64,000 bases of DNA from Desulfoplanes formicivorans (GTDB taxonomy: Bacteria > Desulfobacterota > Desulfovibrionia > Desulfovibrionales > Desulfomicrobiaceae), in contig NZ_BDFE01000008.1 of NCBI RefSeq assembly GCF_001748225.1, positions 206,244-270,243 on the forward strand, in the 5' to 3' direction. Made by a program: the position numbers and the translations under genes. Of the stretch, positions 28,466-38,857 are shown piece by piece (position 1 is the first letter of the stretch; every line of letters starts with the position of its first letter). Under the pieces are notes generated by a model. The model made no database searches, was not told where the DNA came from, and was given only the letters and a program-made list of their open reading frames with translations.

Positions 28466-30171
28466 TGAAGTCCATGACGCCCGAGGAATACTTTGTTCAC
28501 AAGGGGCGAATCACGCCCGAGGACGTGGACGAAACCCGTGCCATCCTCGAGGAGAGGGGCGGTGAAGCATCACGTATTCTTCTGGAACAGAACAAGATTT
28601 CCGAACGTGAGTTTCTTGATTTCTGGTCCCGGACACTGGGTATGGATATTGTGGAGGATCTTGGTTCCAGGGAACTGGATTATGCATTGGTCAATACCTT
28701 GCCCATCCAGTACGCCAAGAAACATCTGGTTTTGCCATATGGCCGCACACAACATGAAGTTCTGGTCGTGATTCACGATCCCCTGACCAGTGATGATGTG
28801 CTGGGTGATCTGCATGTCATGTTCGCTCCTCTTGCCGTGACCGCAGCATTGGCTCCGGCCAGGGAGATTCTTTCGGCCATCAATCGGGTGTATGGGCAGG
28901 CGGAAGACGACGGAGCCAGTGAGATCATCCAGGATTTGGACCGGGGAGAGGACGAAGACCTGCTCACGGGCATCGAGGACGAGGTCGGAGCCGACCTGTT
29001 GGACGAGACCAGCGAGGCCCCCATCATCAAGCTGGTCAACCATATTCTGGCCCAGGCCGTAAAGGGCCGGGCCAGCGACATCCATATCGAACCCTACCAG
29101 CACGAACTCAATGTCCGATTCCGTCTTGACGGGGTGTTGTACAGCAAGCTGTCCCTGTCCAGGAAAATCCATTCCGCAGTGGTCTCGCGCATCAAGATCA
29201 TGGCCAAGCTGGACATTGCGGAAAAACGCCTCCCCCAGGACGGCCGCATCGAGATCCGCATCGGGGACCGGCAGGTGGATCTTCGTGTTTCCACCATTCC
29301 CACGGCATTTGGCGAACGGGTGGTTATGCGGCTTTTGGAAAAGGGGCTCAGGCTGCTGACTCTGGAAGAGATAGGCCTGCCTGAGCCGTTGCTCCAGGAT
29401 ATGTACCGGCTGATCACCCTCTCCCACGGGATTGTTCTGGTGACAGGGCCCACGGGTAGCGGGAAGACCACAACCCTGTATGCGGCCCTGAACCATATCA
29501 ATGCTCCGGACAAGAACATCCTGACCATTGAGGATCCCGTTGAATATCAGCTCGACGGGATCGGTCAGATGCAGGTTGCCTCCAAGATTGATCTGACATT
29601 TGCCCGGGGGCTGCGGGCCATGGTTAGGCAGGATCCCGACGTCATTCTGGTGGGGGAAATCCGTGATCTGGAAACCGCGGAAATCGCCATTCAGGCCGCG
29701 TTGACCGGCCATCTGGTTTTTTCCACTCTGCACACCAATGACGCGGCTTCGGCCGTGACCCGGCTGATCGATATGGGCATTGAACCCTTTCTGGTTTCGT
29801 CTTCGGTCCGGGCGATCATTGCCCAGCGGCTGGTTCGCAAACTTTGCACCGCATGTCGCAGACCCTACAAGTCCACAAAGGCCCAGCTTGACGAATGGGG
29901 GCTGGGTTTTCTTTCTCCCGGGACAACCCTGTACAAGGCCAGCGGATGTCCCGCGTGCCTGGAAACCGGGTACAAGGGAAGGACCGGTATTTACGAATTT
30001 CTACACCTGGATGAGGAACTTGCCTCCCTGATTCTTCAGACCTCGGACGCCAACCAGATCCGCGCGGCCGCCGTGGCCAAGGGCATGAGCAGTTTGCGTC
30101 AGGCCGGCATGGACCTGGTTGCCAGGGGAGAGACTACGGTGAGTGAGATTTTGCGGGTGACGCAGGTATAG
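28462..30171 (+). CDS. gspE: Type II secretion ATPase GspE
   Basis: A 569-aa cytoplasmic motor ATPase. N-terminal N1E/N2E region to ~190, then the ATPase core: RASDIHIEPYQ near residue 210, Walker A GPTGSGKTTTL near 330, Asp box ILTIEDPVEYQLDG, Walker B PDVILVGEIRDLETAEIA near 395, His box TGHLVFSTLHTNDA. The zinc-binding tetracysteine is present (CTACRRP at ~467 and CPAC at ~496). It powers pseudopilus assembly. The start overlaps the gspD stop. Confidence 0.97.
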   Translation: MMKSMTPEEYFVHKGRITPEDVDETRAILEERGGEASRILLEQNKISEREFLDFWSRTLGMDIVEDLGSRELDYALVNTLPIQYAKKHLVLPYGRTQHEVLVVIHDPLTSDDVLGDLHVMFAPLAVTAALAPAREILSAINRVYGQAEDDGASEIIQDLDRGEDEDLLTGIEDEVGADLLDETSEAPIIKLVNHILAQAVKGRASDIHIEPYQHELNVRFRLDGVLYSKLSLSRKIHSAVVSRIKIMAKLDIAEKRLPQDGRIEIRIGDRQVDLRVSTIPTAFGERVVMRLLEKGLRLLTLEEIGLPEPLLQDMYRLITLSHGIVLVTGPTGSGKTTTLYAALNHINAPDKNILTIEDPVEYQLDGIGQMQVASKIDLTFARGLRAMVRQDPDVILVGEIRDLETAEIAIQAALTGHLVFSTLHTNDAASAVTRLIDMGIEPFLVSSSVRAIIAQRLVRKLCTACRRPYKSTKAQLDEWGLGFLSPGTTLYKASGCPACLETGYKGRTGIYEFLHLDEELASLILQTSDANQIRAAAVAKGMSSLRQAGMDLVARGETTVSEILRVTQV

Positions 30172-30259
30172 CCGTGTGCAGAAGCAGGCGCCGTGTACGC
30201 AGGCTGATCTTGGGGCGTCCTGATGACAAATGCGTTTGGTGGTATCCAATCGGGGTGTT

Positions 30260-31486
30260 ATGGCGGTTTTTGAATACAAGGCCATTGATGGCAGGGGACG
30301 GTCCTCCAGGGGAATAGTGGACGCGGACAGTGTTCGTCTGGCCGGGCAGAAATTGCGTGGTCAGGGATTGTACCCTTCTGTCATCAAACAGGTAAAGAGT
30401 TCACCGCGTCAAGGGCGTGGTGACGTTCGGGGACGTCGCTTTTCCCTGTCCAGGATTTCCCGGTCCCAGCTTGCCTCGTCCATTCGGCAACTCTCCACCC
30501 TCCTGGGGGCAGGGCTTCCCCTGGTTACCTCCATCAACGGCGTGGTCAAGCAGATGAAACCCGGTCCCCTGCGTCTGGTCCTGACCCAGATCAAGGAGCG
30601 GGTCAATGAGGGAAGCAGTCTGTCCGATGCCCTGGAAGAACATGGTTCGGTCTTTCCGCCGACCTTTTCCGCTCTGGTCCGTGCCGGTGAGACCTCGGGA
30701 ACACTGGAGCTGGTCATGGAGCAATTGGCTGATTTTGAGGAACGAAAACTGGCCCTGATCAGAAAGATCCAGACCAGTCTGGCCTATCCCGTGCTCATGC
30801 TTGTTACCGGCCTTGCCGTGGTGTTTTTTCTCCTGACCTATGTCATCCCCAAGGTGACCCAGATATTTCTGGATTACGGCCAAATCCTGCCGCGCCCCAC
30901 GATCATTCTCATCGCCATCAGCTCGTTTTTGCAACAGTACTGGCCGATTCTTTTCGGGGGGGGGCTGGTCTTCGTCCTTTTGGTCAGGTTCTATGTGCGG
31001 ACCACAACCGGCAGGGTCAGGTTTCACGCGTTCATTCTCAGGGTGCCGGTGGTCGGGCCCATTTTGCACCATGCGGCCATCTCCCGGTTTGCCAGAACCT
31101 TTGCCACCCTGCTCAAGAACGATGTTTCCCTGCTGACGGCGTTAAACGTGGTGCGTAACGTGGTGGACAATGAAGTCATGGCTACTGCCATTGATGCCAG
31201 TCGCAAGGAGATCAGTGAGGGAGAAAGCATTGCCGCGCCCCTGTCGCGCAAGGGGATCTTCCCTGAAACCGTTATTCAAATGATCGCGGCCGGGGAACAG
31301 AGTGGCCATCTGGACGCCATGCTTTTCAAGGTTGCGGAGACCTCGGAAATGGAGGTCTCCACCCGTCTGGGCGTAGCCACCTCCCTGCTCGAGCCGATAA
31401 TGATCCTGGGACTCGGGATGATTGTCGGATTTGTTGTCCTTGCCGTGCTTTTGCCCATTTTCGAGATGAGTCATCTCATACGATAG
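30260..31486 (+). CDS. gspF: Type II secretion inner-membrane platform protein GspF
   Basis: A 408-aa polytopic protein with two T2SSF domains (residues ~75-195 and ~275-400), each carrying the family helix bundle; SQLASSIRQLSTLLGAGLPL begins the first. Three hydrophobic helices (VLMLVTGLAVVFFLLTYVI; PILFGGGLVFVLLVRFYV; IMILGLGMIVGFVVLAVLLP) span the inner membrane. It anchors GspE. Start is the ATG at 30260 (MAVFEYKAIDG), typical for GspF; an upstream in-frame start at 30230 is less likely. Confidence 0.96.
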   Translation: MAVFEYKAIDGRGRSSRGIVDADSVRLAGQKLRGQGLYPSVIKQVKSSPRQGRGDVRGRRFSLSRISRSQLASSIRQLSTLLGAGLPLVTSINGVVKQMKPGPLRLVLTQIKERVNEGSSLSDALEEHGSVFPPTFSALVRAGETSGTLELVMEQLADFEERKLALIRKIQTSLAYPVLMLVTGLAVVFFLLTYVIPKVTQIFLDYGQILPRPTIILIAISSFLQQYWPILFGGGLVFVLLVRFYVRTTTGRVRFHAFILRVPVVGPILHHAAISRFARTFATLLKNDVSLLTALNVVRNVVDNEVMATAIDASRKEISEGESIAAPLSRKGIFPETVIQMIAAGEQSGHLDAMLFKVAETSEMEVSTRLGVATSLLEPIMILGLGMIVGFVVLAVLLPIFEMSHLIR

Positions 31487-31648
31487 GGGAGTACGCAGTG
31501 CGCAGGTGCTGCGGGTAAAAAATGTAGTGTTTGAGCTGTGGTCGGTTCATGGAACATGTTACAAACACAATGAGTTTTCGGAGAAAACCGGCGGTTTGCA
31601 ATCGGGGAAACAGCGTATTGCGCATATTCCTCTCCTGCCTTTGACATT

Positions 31649-33136
31649 ATGTATGTTTCCTACTTCGGGCTCAAGCAGAGCCCTTTCAGAACCGCGCCAG
31701 ATCCGGATTATTTTTTCGGATCCGGGCTGCATCTCAGGGCCGTGGATCGGGTCGTCCACGCCATTCGGGAACGGGCCGGACTGATTCTTGTCATGGGCGA
31801 GATCGGTCAGGGCAAGACAACGGTCTGTCGGTACATCCAGACCCGGTACCGCGACGAGTTTGTGATGGGGTATCTGGGCAATCCGTTTCTGGATGTCCGG
31901 GAGTTTGGCCGTCAGATCCTTCTGGAGTTCGGACTTGCCGGGGATGTTGCGGGAACGGGAGATATTATTCGTGTACTGGCAACGTTCCTGAAGGATCAGG
32001 ACAGGCAGGGCAAGGTGGTTGTACTCTTTTTGGACGAGGCCCATCTGCTCAGTCCCGACGTGCTCGAGTTCCTGCTCATCGTGACCAATATTCAGCACCG
32101 GGGTCGCCATCTCTTGCAGATGGTTTTGGCCGGTCAGAACGAGTTCCAGGAAACCCTGCGTCAGCCGAGATTTGCTTCTTTGAATCAACGCCTCGGGAAT
32201 CGGATCATGGTTACCGACCTGACCAAGAAGGAGGTTGCCGAGTATATCCGTTTTCGTCTGGATCAGGCAGGCTGGTCGGGCAAGACCCTGTTCACGTCTG
32301 GGGCCGTGTCCAGAATCTGGAAGGTAACCCGGGGGAATCCGCGGCTGATCAATCAGGTTTGCGAACGTCTTCTTGAAGGGGCCTATGAGGGACGAGTCCA
32401 TCGAATCGTTCCCAGAGACGTGGAACAGGTGTGCACCGATCCGGTCTGTGTGCCTCTTCTTTTTCCGAACAGGAAACATGGGGAGCAGTACGTGTGGGGA
32501 CCCGTGCTGGTGGGAACGTTTCTGGCCCTCGGCCTTGTGGGCTTTTCTAGCCCCCTCCATCCGCCCGGGCCTTCCGGCAACCTGGCTGTTTCTGCGCTTG
32601 TTCCATCCCGGGAGAAGCCAGTTAACGTTACATCAGGCAGCCTTGAAATGTCTGAACACAAGGCTCCTGGAACTCCTGGTTCGGTGGCCGCAGTTGACGG
32701 GGACAATGGAACACAAACAGGGGTGGAAGCAAAATTGGAAAAGATACTCGAACTGCTGGCCCAAAGAAAAGGGGCCGATATCGCCCGACCCGGGACGACC
32801 AATCCCGGGCGCAGGTCCCAAACAGGTGCTTCCAGTTCAGACTCTGTACTTCCTGCCAGGTCTTCGGGGCAGGAGAAACCGGCGCGCGCATCAAGGAATC
32901 ATCTGTCCGAAATCCGGGAACCGGTGTTGCCCTCGTCCCCGGAGATCGTAGTGGCCGCCATTGTCTGGGACCCGCTTCCCCGGTCCCGATTGGCCGTTGT
33001 GAACGAACGTATTGTCAAACAGGGAGATGTTGTGGGCCGGGGGTATACGGTCGAGGCCATCCGCAAGGACAGTATACGCCTGGTGAAAGCCGGGAGAATG
33101 TTTGAAAATCGTGTTCACGGAAAGGGAAAGAAGTAG
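31649..33136 (+). CDS. GspA-GspB fusion: AAA ATPase with periplasmic GspB-like domain
   Basis: A 495-aa protein. Residues 1-270 are a GspA/ExeA-type AAA+ ATPase ([19 protein letters not shown]; Walker [10 protein letters not shown] near 50; Walker [10 protein letters not shown] near 130; sensor region [13 protein letters not shown]). One hydrophobic segment ([15 protein letters not shown], ~residue 290) is followed by a ~140-residue low-complexity linker and a C-terminal GspB-like domain ([27 protein letters not shown]). In Aeromonas ExeA and ExeB are separate proteins that together help place the secretin through peptidoglycan. No peptidoglycan-binding domain is obvious here. No clear ribosome site precedes the ATG. 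It lies 162 nt after gspF. Confidence 0.82.
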   Translation: MYVSYFGLKQSPFRTAPDPDYFFGSGLHLRAVDRVVHAIRERAGLILVMGEIGQGKTTVCRYIQTRYRDEFVMGYLGNPFLDVREFGRQILLEFGLAGDVAGTGDIIRVLATFLKDQDRQGKVVVLFLDEAHLLSPDVLEFLLIVTNIQHRGRHLLQMVLAGQNEFQETLRQPRFASLNQRLGNRIMVTDLTKKEVAEYIRFRLDQAGWSGKTLFTSGAVSRIWKVTRGNPRLINQVCERLLEGAYEGRVHRIVPRDVEQVCTDPVCVPLLFPNRKHGEQYVWGPVLVGTFLALGLVGFSSPLHPPGPSGNLAVSALVPSREKPVNVTSGSLEMSEHKAPGTPGSVAAVDGDNGTQTGVEAKLEKILELLAQRKGADIARPGTTNPGRRSQTGASSSDSVLPARSSGQEKPARASRNHLSEIREPVLPSSPEIVVAAIVWDPLPRSRLAVVNERIVKQGDVVGRGYTVEAIRKDSIRLVKAGRMFENRVHGKGKK

Positions 33137-33224
33137 CACAAAAGAAAACATGCTGGATCAAAAAGACACGATGACGGGATGCTGCCCACTGGTGGCGGTC
33201 CCCGATTATCAGGGAGTCATGCAT

Positions 33225-33686
33225 ATGCGTACGAGGTATCATGGAACAACCGGACAGGGCTCGCGCCTTCAGCGGGGTTTCACCCTCATTGAAATCATGG
33301 TGGTCATTGTCATCCTGGGTATTCTGGCCGGGCTCATTGTGCCCAGACTCATGGACGAACCGGACAAGGCCCGAGTGGTCAAGGCCAAAATGCAGATCGA
33401 AAGTCTGCTCACTGCGGTCAAGAAATACAAACTTGATACCGGGGAGTATCCGAGCACTGAGCAGGGGCTTATCGCCCTGGTGGAAAAACCCACAGTGGGC
33501 AAGGTGCCCGCCAATTATCCGGAAAAGGGATACATTTCCAAGGTCCCTCTTGATCCCTGGAACAACAATTATGTGTATATCTCTCCGGGTGAGCACGACG
33601 ATGTGGAAATCATTTCCTACGGTGCCGATGGCGAGGAAGGCGGTGAAGGTGCCAATGCCGATATCAGGAGCTGGGAACTCGAATAG
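33225..33686 (+). CDS. gspG: Type II secretion major pseudopilin GspG
   Basis: A 153-aa prepilin: short basic leader ending RLQRG, cleaved before [19 protein letters not shown] with Glu5 conserved, then the alpha-helical spine and a C-terminal domain with the calcium-loop-like region ([33 protein letters not shown]). AGGGAG sits 8 nt before the ATG at 33225; upstream in-frame starts (33102, 33219) would lengthen the leader. It overlaps gspH by 32 nt. Needs a prepilin peptidase (GspO), which is not in this window. Confidence 0.96.
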   Translation: MRTRYHGTTGQGSRLQRGFTLIEIMVVIVILGILAGLIVPRLMDEPDKARVVKAKMQIESLLTAVKKYKLDTGEYPSTEQGLIALVEKPTVGKVPANYPEKGYISKVPLDPWNNNYVYISPGEHDDVEIISYGADGEEGGEGANADIRSWELE

Positions 33687-34182
33687 GGGGTTCACCCTCA
33701 TCGAGCTGACCATGGTCCTGTTCATTGTCGGCTTGACGCTGGGATTGGTTCTTCCCGGTATGGACAGGATTTTGGGTGGCGATTCCCTGCGCATGACCGT
33801 GAACCGGGTTTTGAGCGGGGCTGATCAGGCCAGAAATCAGGCCATGCTCGACAGGAAAACCTGGACCCTTGTTCTTGATGTCTCCTCGTCTCTCAAATGG
33901 GTTGATGACGCCTTGCTGGACAAGGACAAGCAGACCCTTGTCCTCAGGCCCGAGAGGGGGACCCGCTTCCGGGATGTTGTCCTGATCCGCACCGGCGAGG
34001 TCATCAAAGAAAAAAGGGCGGCCCTGGCCTTTTTGCCGAACGGTCTGGCCGAGCCAGCCCTGATCCACTGCCTGGCCGAGGACGGACGCATCCAAACCAT
34101 CTATCTCAAGCCTTTCAACCCTCGGCCGGTGGTTGTTGCCGGTGACAAGGGATTTGAGGATTTCTTCAAGGATCAAGGTTAA
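33655..34182 (+). CDS. gspH: Type II secretion minor pseudopilin GspH
   Basis: A 175-aa prepilin with leader [12 protein letters not shown] cleaved before [19 protein letters not shown], followed by a GspH-like domain. The start ATG at 33655 lies inside the end of gspG in another frame, with GAAGG 5 nt upstream; the reading frame stays open much further upstream but that part is not coding. Between gspG and gspI, in the canonical order. Confidence 0.88.
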   Translation: MPISGAGNSNRGFTLIELTMVLFIVGLTLGLVLPGMDRILGGDSLRMTVNRVLSGADQARNQAMLDRKTWTLVLDVSSSLKWVDDALLDKDKQTLVLRPERGTRFRDVVLIRTGEVIKEKRAALAFLPNGLAEPALIHCLAEDGRIQTIYLKPFNPRPVVVAGDKGFEDFFKDQG

Positions 34183-34185
34183 CGG

Positions 34186-34611
34186 ATGAAGCCTCTTTCA
34201 ACTGCCCCGGTTGCCAATGGTTCCCTGGCGTCAAGATCCAGGGGTCTGTCCTCTCCCTGTGGTCTGACCCTCATGGAGGTTTTGGTCGCCCTGATCATTC
34301 TTGCGGTGGGTCTTTTGGCGGTTCTCAAGGGAAGTGGCGACAATCAGAAAGCCTTGATCGCTTCCCGGGAGATGACCGAGGTCGGTATGCTCGGACAGAA
34401 TCTCCTGGAAGAAATCGGAGCCGCGGGCCTGGACAAATGGGAGGTATGGCAGGGGACCTTTGATCCCCCGTATGATGGATACGCCTGGGAAATGGAGACT
34501 GTTGCCACGGACGTAACAGCCATGGAAAAGGGGGTGTTGACCATCCGTCTCGCCCGGGACCAGAGCCGTGTCCTGGTGCTTGAAGAGCTTTTCTTGACGG
34601 GAGAACAATGA
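34186..34611 (+). CDS. gspI: Type II secretion minor pseudopilin GspI
   Basis: A 141-aa prepilin with an unusually long (26-residue) leader ending SSPCG, then LTLMEVLVALIILAVGLLAV (Leu instead of Phe at +1). The rest matches the GspI pattern (A-x-E-M-T-E-x-G-x-L, WEMETVATDV). It starts 3 nt after gspH, with AAGG upstream. GspI, J and K form the tip of the pseudopilus. Confidence 0.9.
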   Translation: MKPLSTAPVANGSLASRSRGLSSPCGLTLMEVLVALIILAVGLLAVLKGSGDNQKALIASREMTEVGMLGQNLLEEIGAAGLDKWEVWQGTFDPPYDGYAWEMETVATDVTAMEKGVLTIRLARDQSRVLVLEELFLTGEQ

Positions 34612-34612
34612 G

Positions 34613-35395
34613 ATGGATCGTGTTCCAGGTGTTGCAGATCAAGGATTTACCCTGCTTGAGATCCTTATCGCCCTGACCATGACTGCCACGGTCATGAGCG
34701 TGCTGTTCGGGGTCTATGCCTCCTGCCTGGACGTGGCCAGGGACCTGGAATCGTCTTCCAGGGCGGATCGGATGATGCGCATGGTTGTTTCCCGGATAAC
34801 CAATGATCTCAGATCTTATGCCCCCATGGTTGCCGCGGATCTTAGTGCCTTTCGTGGCGGGGATGTCTATCTTGAAGACAATGCGACTCAGGAGACCAAC
34901 AGGACCAGTGACAAGGGAACCGAAGTCGAGGTGCCTCTGTTTTGGGGGAACGAGATGGATACCCCTCCGCAGGATGAGGAAGGGATCGTGGTCATGGCTT
35001 TCCCCTCCCGGGCCTCGTTGGGGTTTGCAGATAATGACGAAGTGCAACGGATCAATCTGGTCTCCTATGTGCTCGTGCCCGAGAACGAAAATGATGAGAA
35101 CGGCAGGTATGTTCTGCTTCGTCGGGAGCTTCCCTTTGCCGGTTTGTATCCGGAACAGAAGATTGAGATGATTGAGCTGGCCGACGGCCTTGTGTGGACC
35201 GACAGGGCAGGGCCGATCTATCTGGATGAAACAGGGGAGCGGTTTACGACATGGGACGGTACAGCACGCAAAAGGGCCAGAAAACCTGTTGTCCCCAGAC
35301 TGATCAGCTGGACCTTGCGTGTGGACCGGGACGGTCAGCAGGTTGTCTACCCCATGACTGTCCATCCCCAGGTTCTCGCGGCGGGCGGATCATGA
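34613..35395 (+). CDS. gspJ: Type II secretion minor pseudopilin GspJ
   Basis: A 260-aa prepilin with leader MDRVPGVADQG cleaved before FTLLEILIALTMTATVMSVL. The C-terminal domain has GspJ features (RITNDLRSYAP; YVLLRRELPFAG; WTLRVDRDGQQVVYPMT). It starts 1 nt after gspI and its stop overlaps gspK (ATGA). Confidence 0.92.
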   Translation: MDRVPGVADQGFTLLEILIALTMTATVMSVLFGVYASCLDVARDLESSSRADRMMRMVVSRITNDLRSYAPMVAADLSAFRGGDVYLEDNATQETNRTSDKGTEVEVPLFWGNEMDTPPQDEEGIVVMAFPSRASLGFADNDEVQRINLVSYVLVPENENDENGRYVLLRRELPFAGLYPEQKIEMIELADGLVWTDRAGPIYLDETGERFTTWDGTARKRARKPVVPRLISWTLRVDRDGQQVVYPMTVHPQVLAAGGS

Positions 35396-36471
35396 ATCAT
35401 AAATTTTTTCCTGCCCAACAGGGCTCTGTGCTTTTTCTGACCCTGATCGTTCTTTCCGTGCTGACTGTTGTGGTCATCCATGGAATGCGCACCATGCAGG
35501 TGACCACGGCCGGGGCAACCATGTTTCGCAACGGGATTCAGGCCGAGCGGCTGGCCCTGTCCGGGATACGTCTGGCCCAGGTTCTTTTGTATCAGGACAT
35601 GGTGGCGGACAGGGACAATGATCAGGCCGTGGATACCCTTCTCGAAGATTGGGCCAGGTTCCCTGATACCCAGAATTTCGTGATCCCTGAAATCACAATC
35701 GGGGAGATCGAGCTTGAGATCGTTGACGAGCAGGGCAAGTTTCCGATCAATCGTCTCGTTGATGTTCAAGGGGACGAAGATGATGTTGCCAGAACCCTGG
35801 TGACCCTGGTCTCGACCATGCTTCGGGCAACTGACCTTGGTCAGGAGGAAGCCAGAAACCTTGCCAGCTATGTGGTCTGGGGACTCAAGGACTGGATGGA
35901 CAGGGATGGGCAAATGTCTCTCCCCGCGGAGCTTCAGGACGGACAACGGGTTGATGTGGAAGAGCTCGAAGAATGCCGCAATGCCCCTCTCAGTGATGTG
36001 ACCGAGATCCGATTGGTGCTCGAACTATTGGGGATTGCCGTCGATCTGGTCGATTTCTTGTATAATGGTGACAGGAACACAACACCCGGACTTAAGGATC
36101 TGGTTTCGGTCGTGCATACGGACGGGGTGAACATCAACACCGCCCATCCCCTGATCCTCCAGGCCCTTGCCCGGGATGTGGAAGAAGATGTGGTCCTGCC
36201 TTTGGCCATGGCCATGGACGTGTACCGGCGGGATGCCTGGAACAGGGATCAGCTGACCCGTTCTGACTGGTACAGGGCATTGGCGACAGAAGGATCCGCT
36301 TTTGTCACCTTTCCCGACACCGTGACCACAAGCGCCTGGTTTGCGGTTCGAGCCACGGGTACGGTTGGTGCGATATCCCGAACCGGCTGGGCGATTCTGC
36401 ACCGGAACGAACAACCCGCCCTGTCACAATTCATCCCCAAGAGTGTAAGCGTGGCACAGGTACAGTTTTGA
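35392..36471 (+). CDS. gspK: Type II secretion minor pseudopilin GspK
   Basis: A 359-aa protein: short leader, hydrophobic segment GSVLFLTLIVLSVLTVVVIHG, then a large periplasmic domain with the GspK helix-hairpin-helix-like signature (DGVNINTAHPLILQALA) and ELRLVLELLGI-like stretches. GspK lacks Glu5 in most species, and here also (GSVLF rather than FTLIE). The ATG at 35392 overlaps the gspJ stop; the frame is open upstream to 35251 but that is gspJ territory. Confidence 0.93.
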   Translation: MNHKFFPAQQGSVLFLTLIVLSVLTVVVIHGMRTMQVTTAGATMFRNGIQAERLALSGIRLAQVLLYQDMVADRDNDQAVDTLLEDWARFPDTQNFVIPEITIGEIELEIVDEQGKFPINRLVDVQGDEDDVARTLVTLVSTMLRATDLGQEEARNLASYVVWGLKDWMDRDGQMSLPAELQDGQRVDVEELEECRNAPLSDVTEIRLVLELLGIAVDLVDFLYNGDRNTTPGLKDLVSVVHTDGVNINTAHPLILQALARDVEEDVVLPLAMAMDVYRRDAWNRDQLTRSDWYRALATEGSAFVTFPDTVTTSAWFAVRATGTVGAISRTGWAILHRNEQPALSQFIPKSVSVAQVQF

Positions 36472-36602
36472 AGCGGGGTCCCGAATCCGAGGCGGTTGGC
36501 GTTTCCTCCCGGCCATCGAATGCGGTGGCGTGACCGAGGTCGTCCGTTTCAGTGAGTCCCCAACCATTGTTTTGCAATCACCACCAAGAGGGCGCCAATC
36601 AT

Positions 36603-38168
36603 ATGGCTGAAACAATTCTCGGTATTGATGCGGGTTCTTCCCTGATCAAGATGGTTCGCATCGAGCGGTCCATGCAGGGTTCCGTGATCACGGGCACCGC
36701 GATCCTGCAACGGGATCCTGATGTTGACCCGGCAGGAGATGCCCAAGCCGGTGCACACGGTTCAGGGCAGGCTGATGCCCATGATCGTTTGGCCCGGGTC
36801 ATCGCACAGGCCGTGGCAGACAAGGACCTTGCAAGCGACAGGATTATTCTGGGGCTGTCGTCCCGTCAGGTCTTTGTCCGTCACCTTACTTTTCCTTTCA
36901 CCAGTTTCTCCAAGATTTCCCAGGTTCTTGATTTCGAATTGGAAGGCATGCTTCCCTTACCCATTGGAGATCTGGTTTCCGTGTTCACCAAACAGGGAAA
37001 GACCCGGTCCGGAGAGCAGAGGGTCCTGACAGGTTCCATGAGCCGGGAGGAACTGCATTCCCTTATCCGGGCCTTCAGAAAGGAACAACTGCATATCGAG
37101 GTGATCGATCTTGCCTGGCACGGCATGTTGGCACTTCTTGATCAGGAGTACGGCCCGGTCCCCGATCCCCTTGTTGTGGTTGATGCCGGATGGTCCGGGA
37201 CCGAGGTGTTTCTGGTCAGTCAGGGGCAGATCATGGAACACCGTTTCGTGGCCACGGGAATCTCCTCGTTTTCCAGCGGGCACCAGCAGACAGATGCCGC
37301 AATCATTGAGCTTGCCGAGGGAGATCTTGCCACGTGGTCAGCCAGGATTGGTTCCCTGATAGATCTCTGCATGATCGGCTGGGCAAACACGGCCGGGACC
37401 TTGGCCGATACCCGGCCCGAGCAGATCGTTTTGTGTGGCGGGGGGTGTCTGGTGCAGGGACTTGGATCGTCCCTGGAATGTGCCGTGCAAATTCCCGCGC
37501 AAACCATGGGTGAACTCAGAAAGGATTTTTTTCAGAATATCACGGAACATCAGGCACAAGCGTCGCTTTTGCACCATGCAAGCGGTCTGGCCTTGAGGGC
37601 CAGGAAACAGGACGCCGGCTTCAATTTTCGCATCAAGGAATTCGCCCCCCTGACAACCTTCAGGGATCGGCGCCAGCGATTGGTGCATCTGGGTGTGTGT
37701 GCGGTGTTGCTCCTTGGGGTGTACCTGTTCACCCTGGCAAGAGCGGTGCACCACCAGAACCAGCAACTGGACATGCTTGAAGGGCAGATTCGTACCCGGA
37801 TTTCGGAAATTCTACCCGATGTTCGCAAGGGCATGCTGCCTTCCCAGTATGTCAGTATTCTCAAAGACAGACTGGCTGTTTTTGATGCCGAGAATCTTGA
37901 TAATGAAGGCCCAGGGGGATCGGCCATCGAGATCCTGCAGGCGATCAGTACGCTGGTGAATTCGTCCTTCAAGGTCAATCTGGACATGCTTACCCTTGAT
38001 GGTGCCAAGGTCAGGATTTCAGGCTCGGCCGATGGATTTGCCACCGTGGAAGCCATGAAACAGCGGCTGCAGTCTTCCCCGTTTTTTGCCCAGGTCGTCA
38101 TCAAGGGCGCCAAAAGTGTGGCCAGGGATGGAACGGTCCAGTTCACCCTGGAGCTGGACAGGGAATGA
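36603..38168 (+). CDS. gspL: GspL-type inner-membrane protein (PilM/actin-like cytoplasmic domain)
   Basis: A 521-aa bitopic protein. The cytoplasmic N-terminus begins with an actin-like ATPase-fold motif (ILGIDAGSSLIKMVRIE), as in PilM, and has VVVDAGWSGTEVFLVSQG near residue 195. One membrane helix (LGVCAVLLLGVYLFTLARAV, ~residue 365) is followed by a periplasmic coiled-coil and a ferredoxin-like GspL C-terminal domain (KVRISGSADGFATVEAMKQRL). GspL binds GspE and GspM. It starts 132 nt after gspK, and gspM follows after 49 nt. Confidence 0.88.
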   Translation: MAETILGIDAGSSLIKMVRIERSMQGSVITGTAILQRDPDVDPAGDAQAGAHGSGQADAHDRLARVIAQAVADKDLASDRIILGLSSRQVFVRHLTFPFTSFSKISQVLDFELEGMLPLPIGDLVSVFTKQGKTRSGEQRVLTGSMSREELHSLIRAFRKEQLHIEVIDLAWHGMLALLDQEYGPVPDPLVVVDAGWSGTEVFLVSQGQIMEHRFVATGISSFSSGHQQTDAAIIELAEGDLATWSARIGSLIDLCMIGWANTAGTLADTRPEQIVLCGGGCLVQGLGSSLECAVQIPAQTMGELRKDFFQNITEHQAQASLLHHASGLALRARKQDAGFNFRIKEFAPLTTFRDRRQRLVHLGVCAVLLLGVYLFTLARAVHHQNQQLDMLEGQIRTRISEILPDVRKGMLPSQYVSILKDRLAVFDAENLDNEGPGGSAIEILQAISTLVNSSFKVNLDMLTLDGAKVRISGSADGFATVEAMKQRLQSSPFFAQVVIKGAKSVARDGTVQFTLELDRE

Positions 38169-38217
38169 AATAGGGGGCCGCATTCAGTTTTTACACGTAT
38201 GTTTTGCGAGGCGATTC

Positions 38218-38742
38218 ATGTTCGAAAATCTGAATCCGAAAACCAGGAAGATATTGCTGTTCATTGTCCTGATTGCTGTGGGGGGAATGGCCGTTTCCCA
38301 GTGGGGAATCGTGCCGTTGAGGGAGAAAAGAGATGGTCTTGAGGTCAAGATCCGACGATCCCGGCAATATCTCCGGGAAATCATGACCTTGGGGGATCAA
38401 TATGCCCGGCAGAATACGGCTCTGGAACGGATGGGCAAGGCAGCGCTCAAGCGTCCGGCTGAGTTTACCCTGTTTTCGTTTGTGGAATCACTGGCCGCCA
38501 GGGACGGGCTTCGCAAGCACATTGTGTTCATGCGTCCAGCCCAGAAGAGGATTTCCCCGGAACGCACCGAGGAATTGGTGGAAATGCGCCTTACAGGGGT
38601 GAATCTGGAGATTTTGGTGCCCTATCTCTTTCACATAGAAACGGCTTCCGAACAGGTTCGGGTGAAACGGTTGACCATCAGGTCCAGACAGCGGGATCAG
38701 AAACTTCTGGACGTTGACCTGGTCCTCTCGGCGTTGTCGTGA
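38218..38742 (+). CDS. gspM: Type II secretion protein GspM-like
   Basis: A 174-aa bitopic protein: N-terminal membrane helix (ILLFIVLIAVGGMAVSQWGI), a coiled-coil (LREKRDGLEVKIRRSRQYLREI) and a C-terminal ferredoxin-like domain. Sequence identity in this family is low; the call rests on topology and on its position directly after gspL. GAGG lies 6 nt before the ATG at 38218. Last gene of the operon; no terminator with a T-run was found before the convergent rnhA. Confidence 0.8.
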   Translation: MFENLNPKTRKILLFIVLIAVGGMAVSQWGIVPLREKRDGLEVKIRRSRQYLREIMTLGDQYARQNTALERMGKAALKRPAEFTLFSFVESLAARDGLRKHIVFMRPAQKRISPERTEELVEMRLTGVNLEILVPYLFHIETASEQVRVKRLTIRSRQRDQKLLDVDLVLSALS

Positions 38743-38857
38743 AGGAGGCTGCCGTTTCCGGGAAGGTGGCGTGGAAGGTGATCGTGTCAGGGGATATTAC
38801 GGACCTTGGCAGCCGGGGAGGATGGGCAAAGGGACGTAAACGTTGACCGCCACAGGT

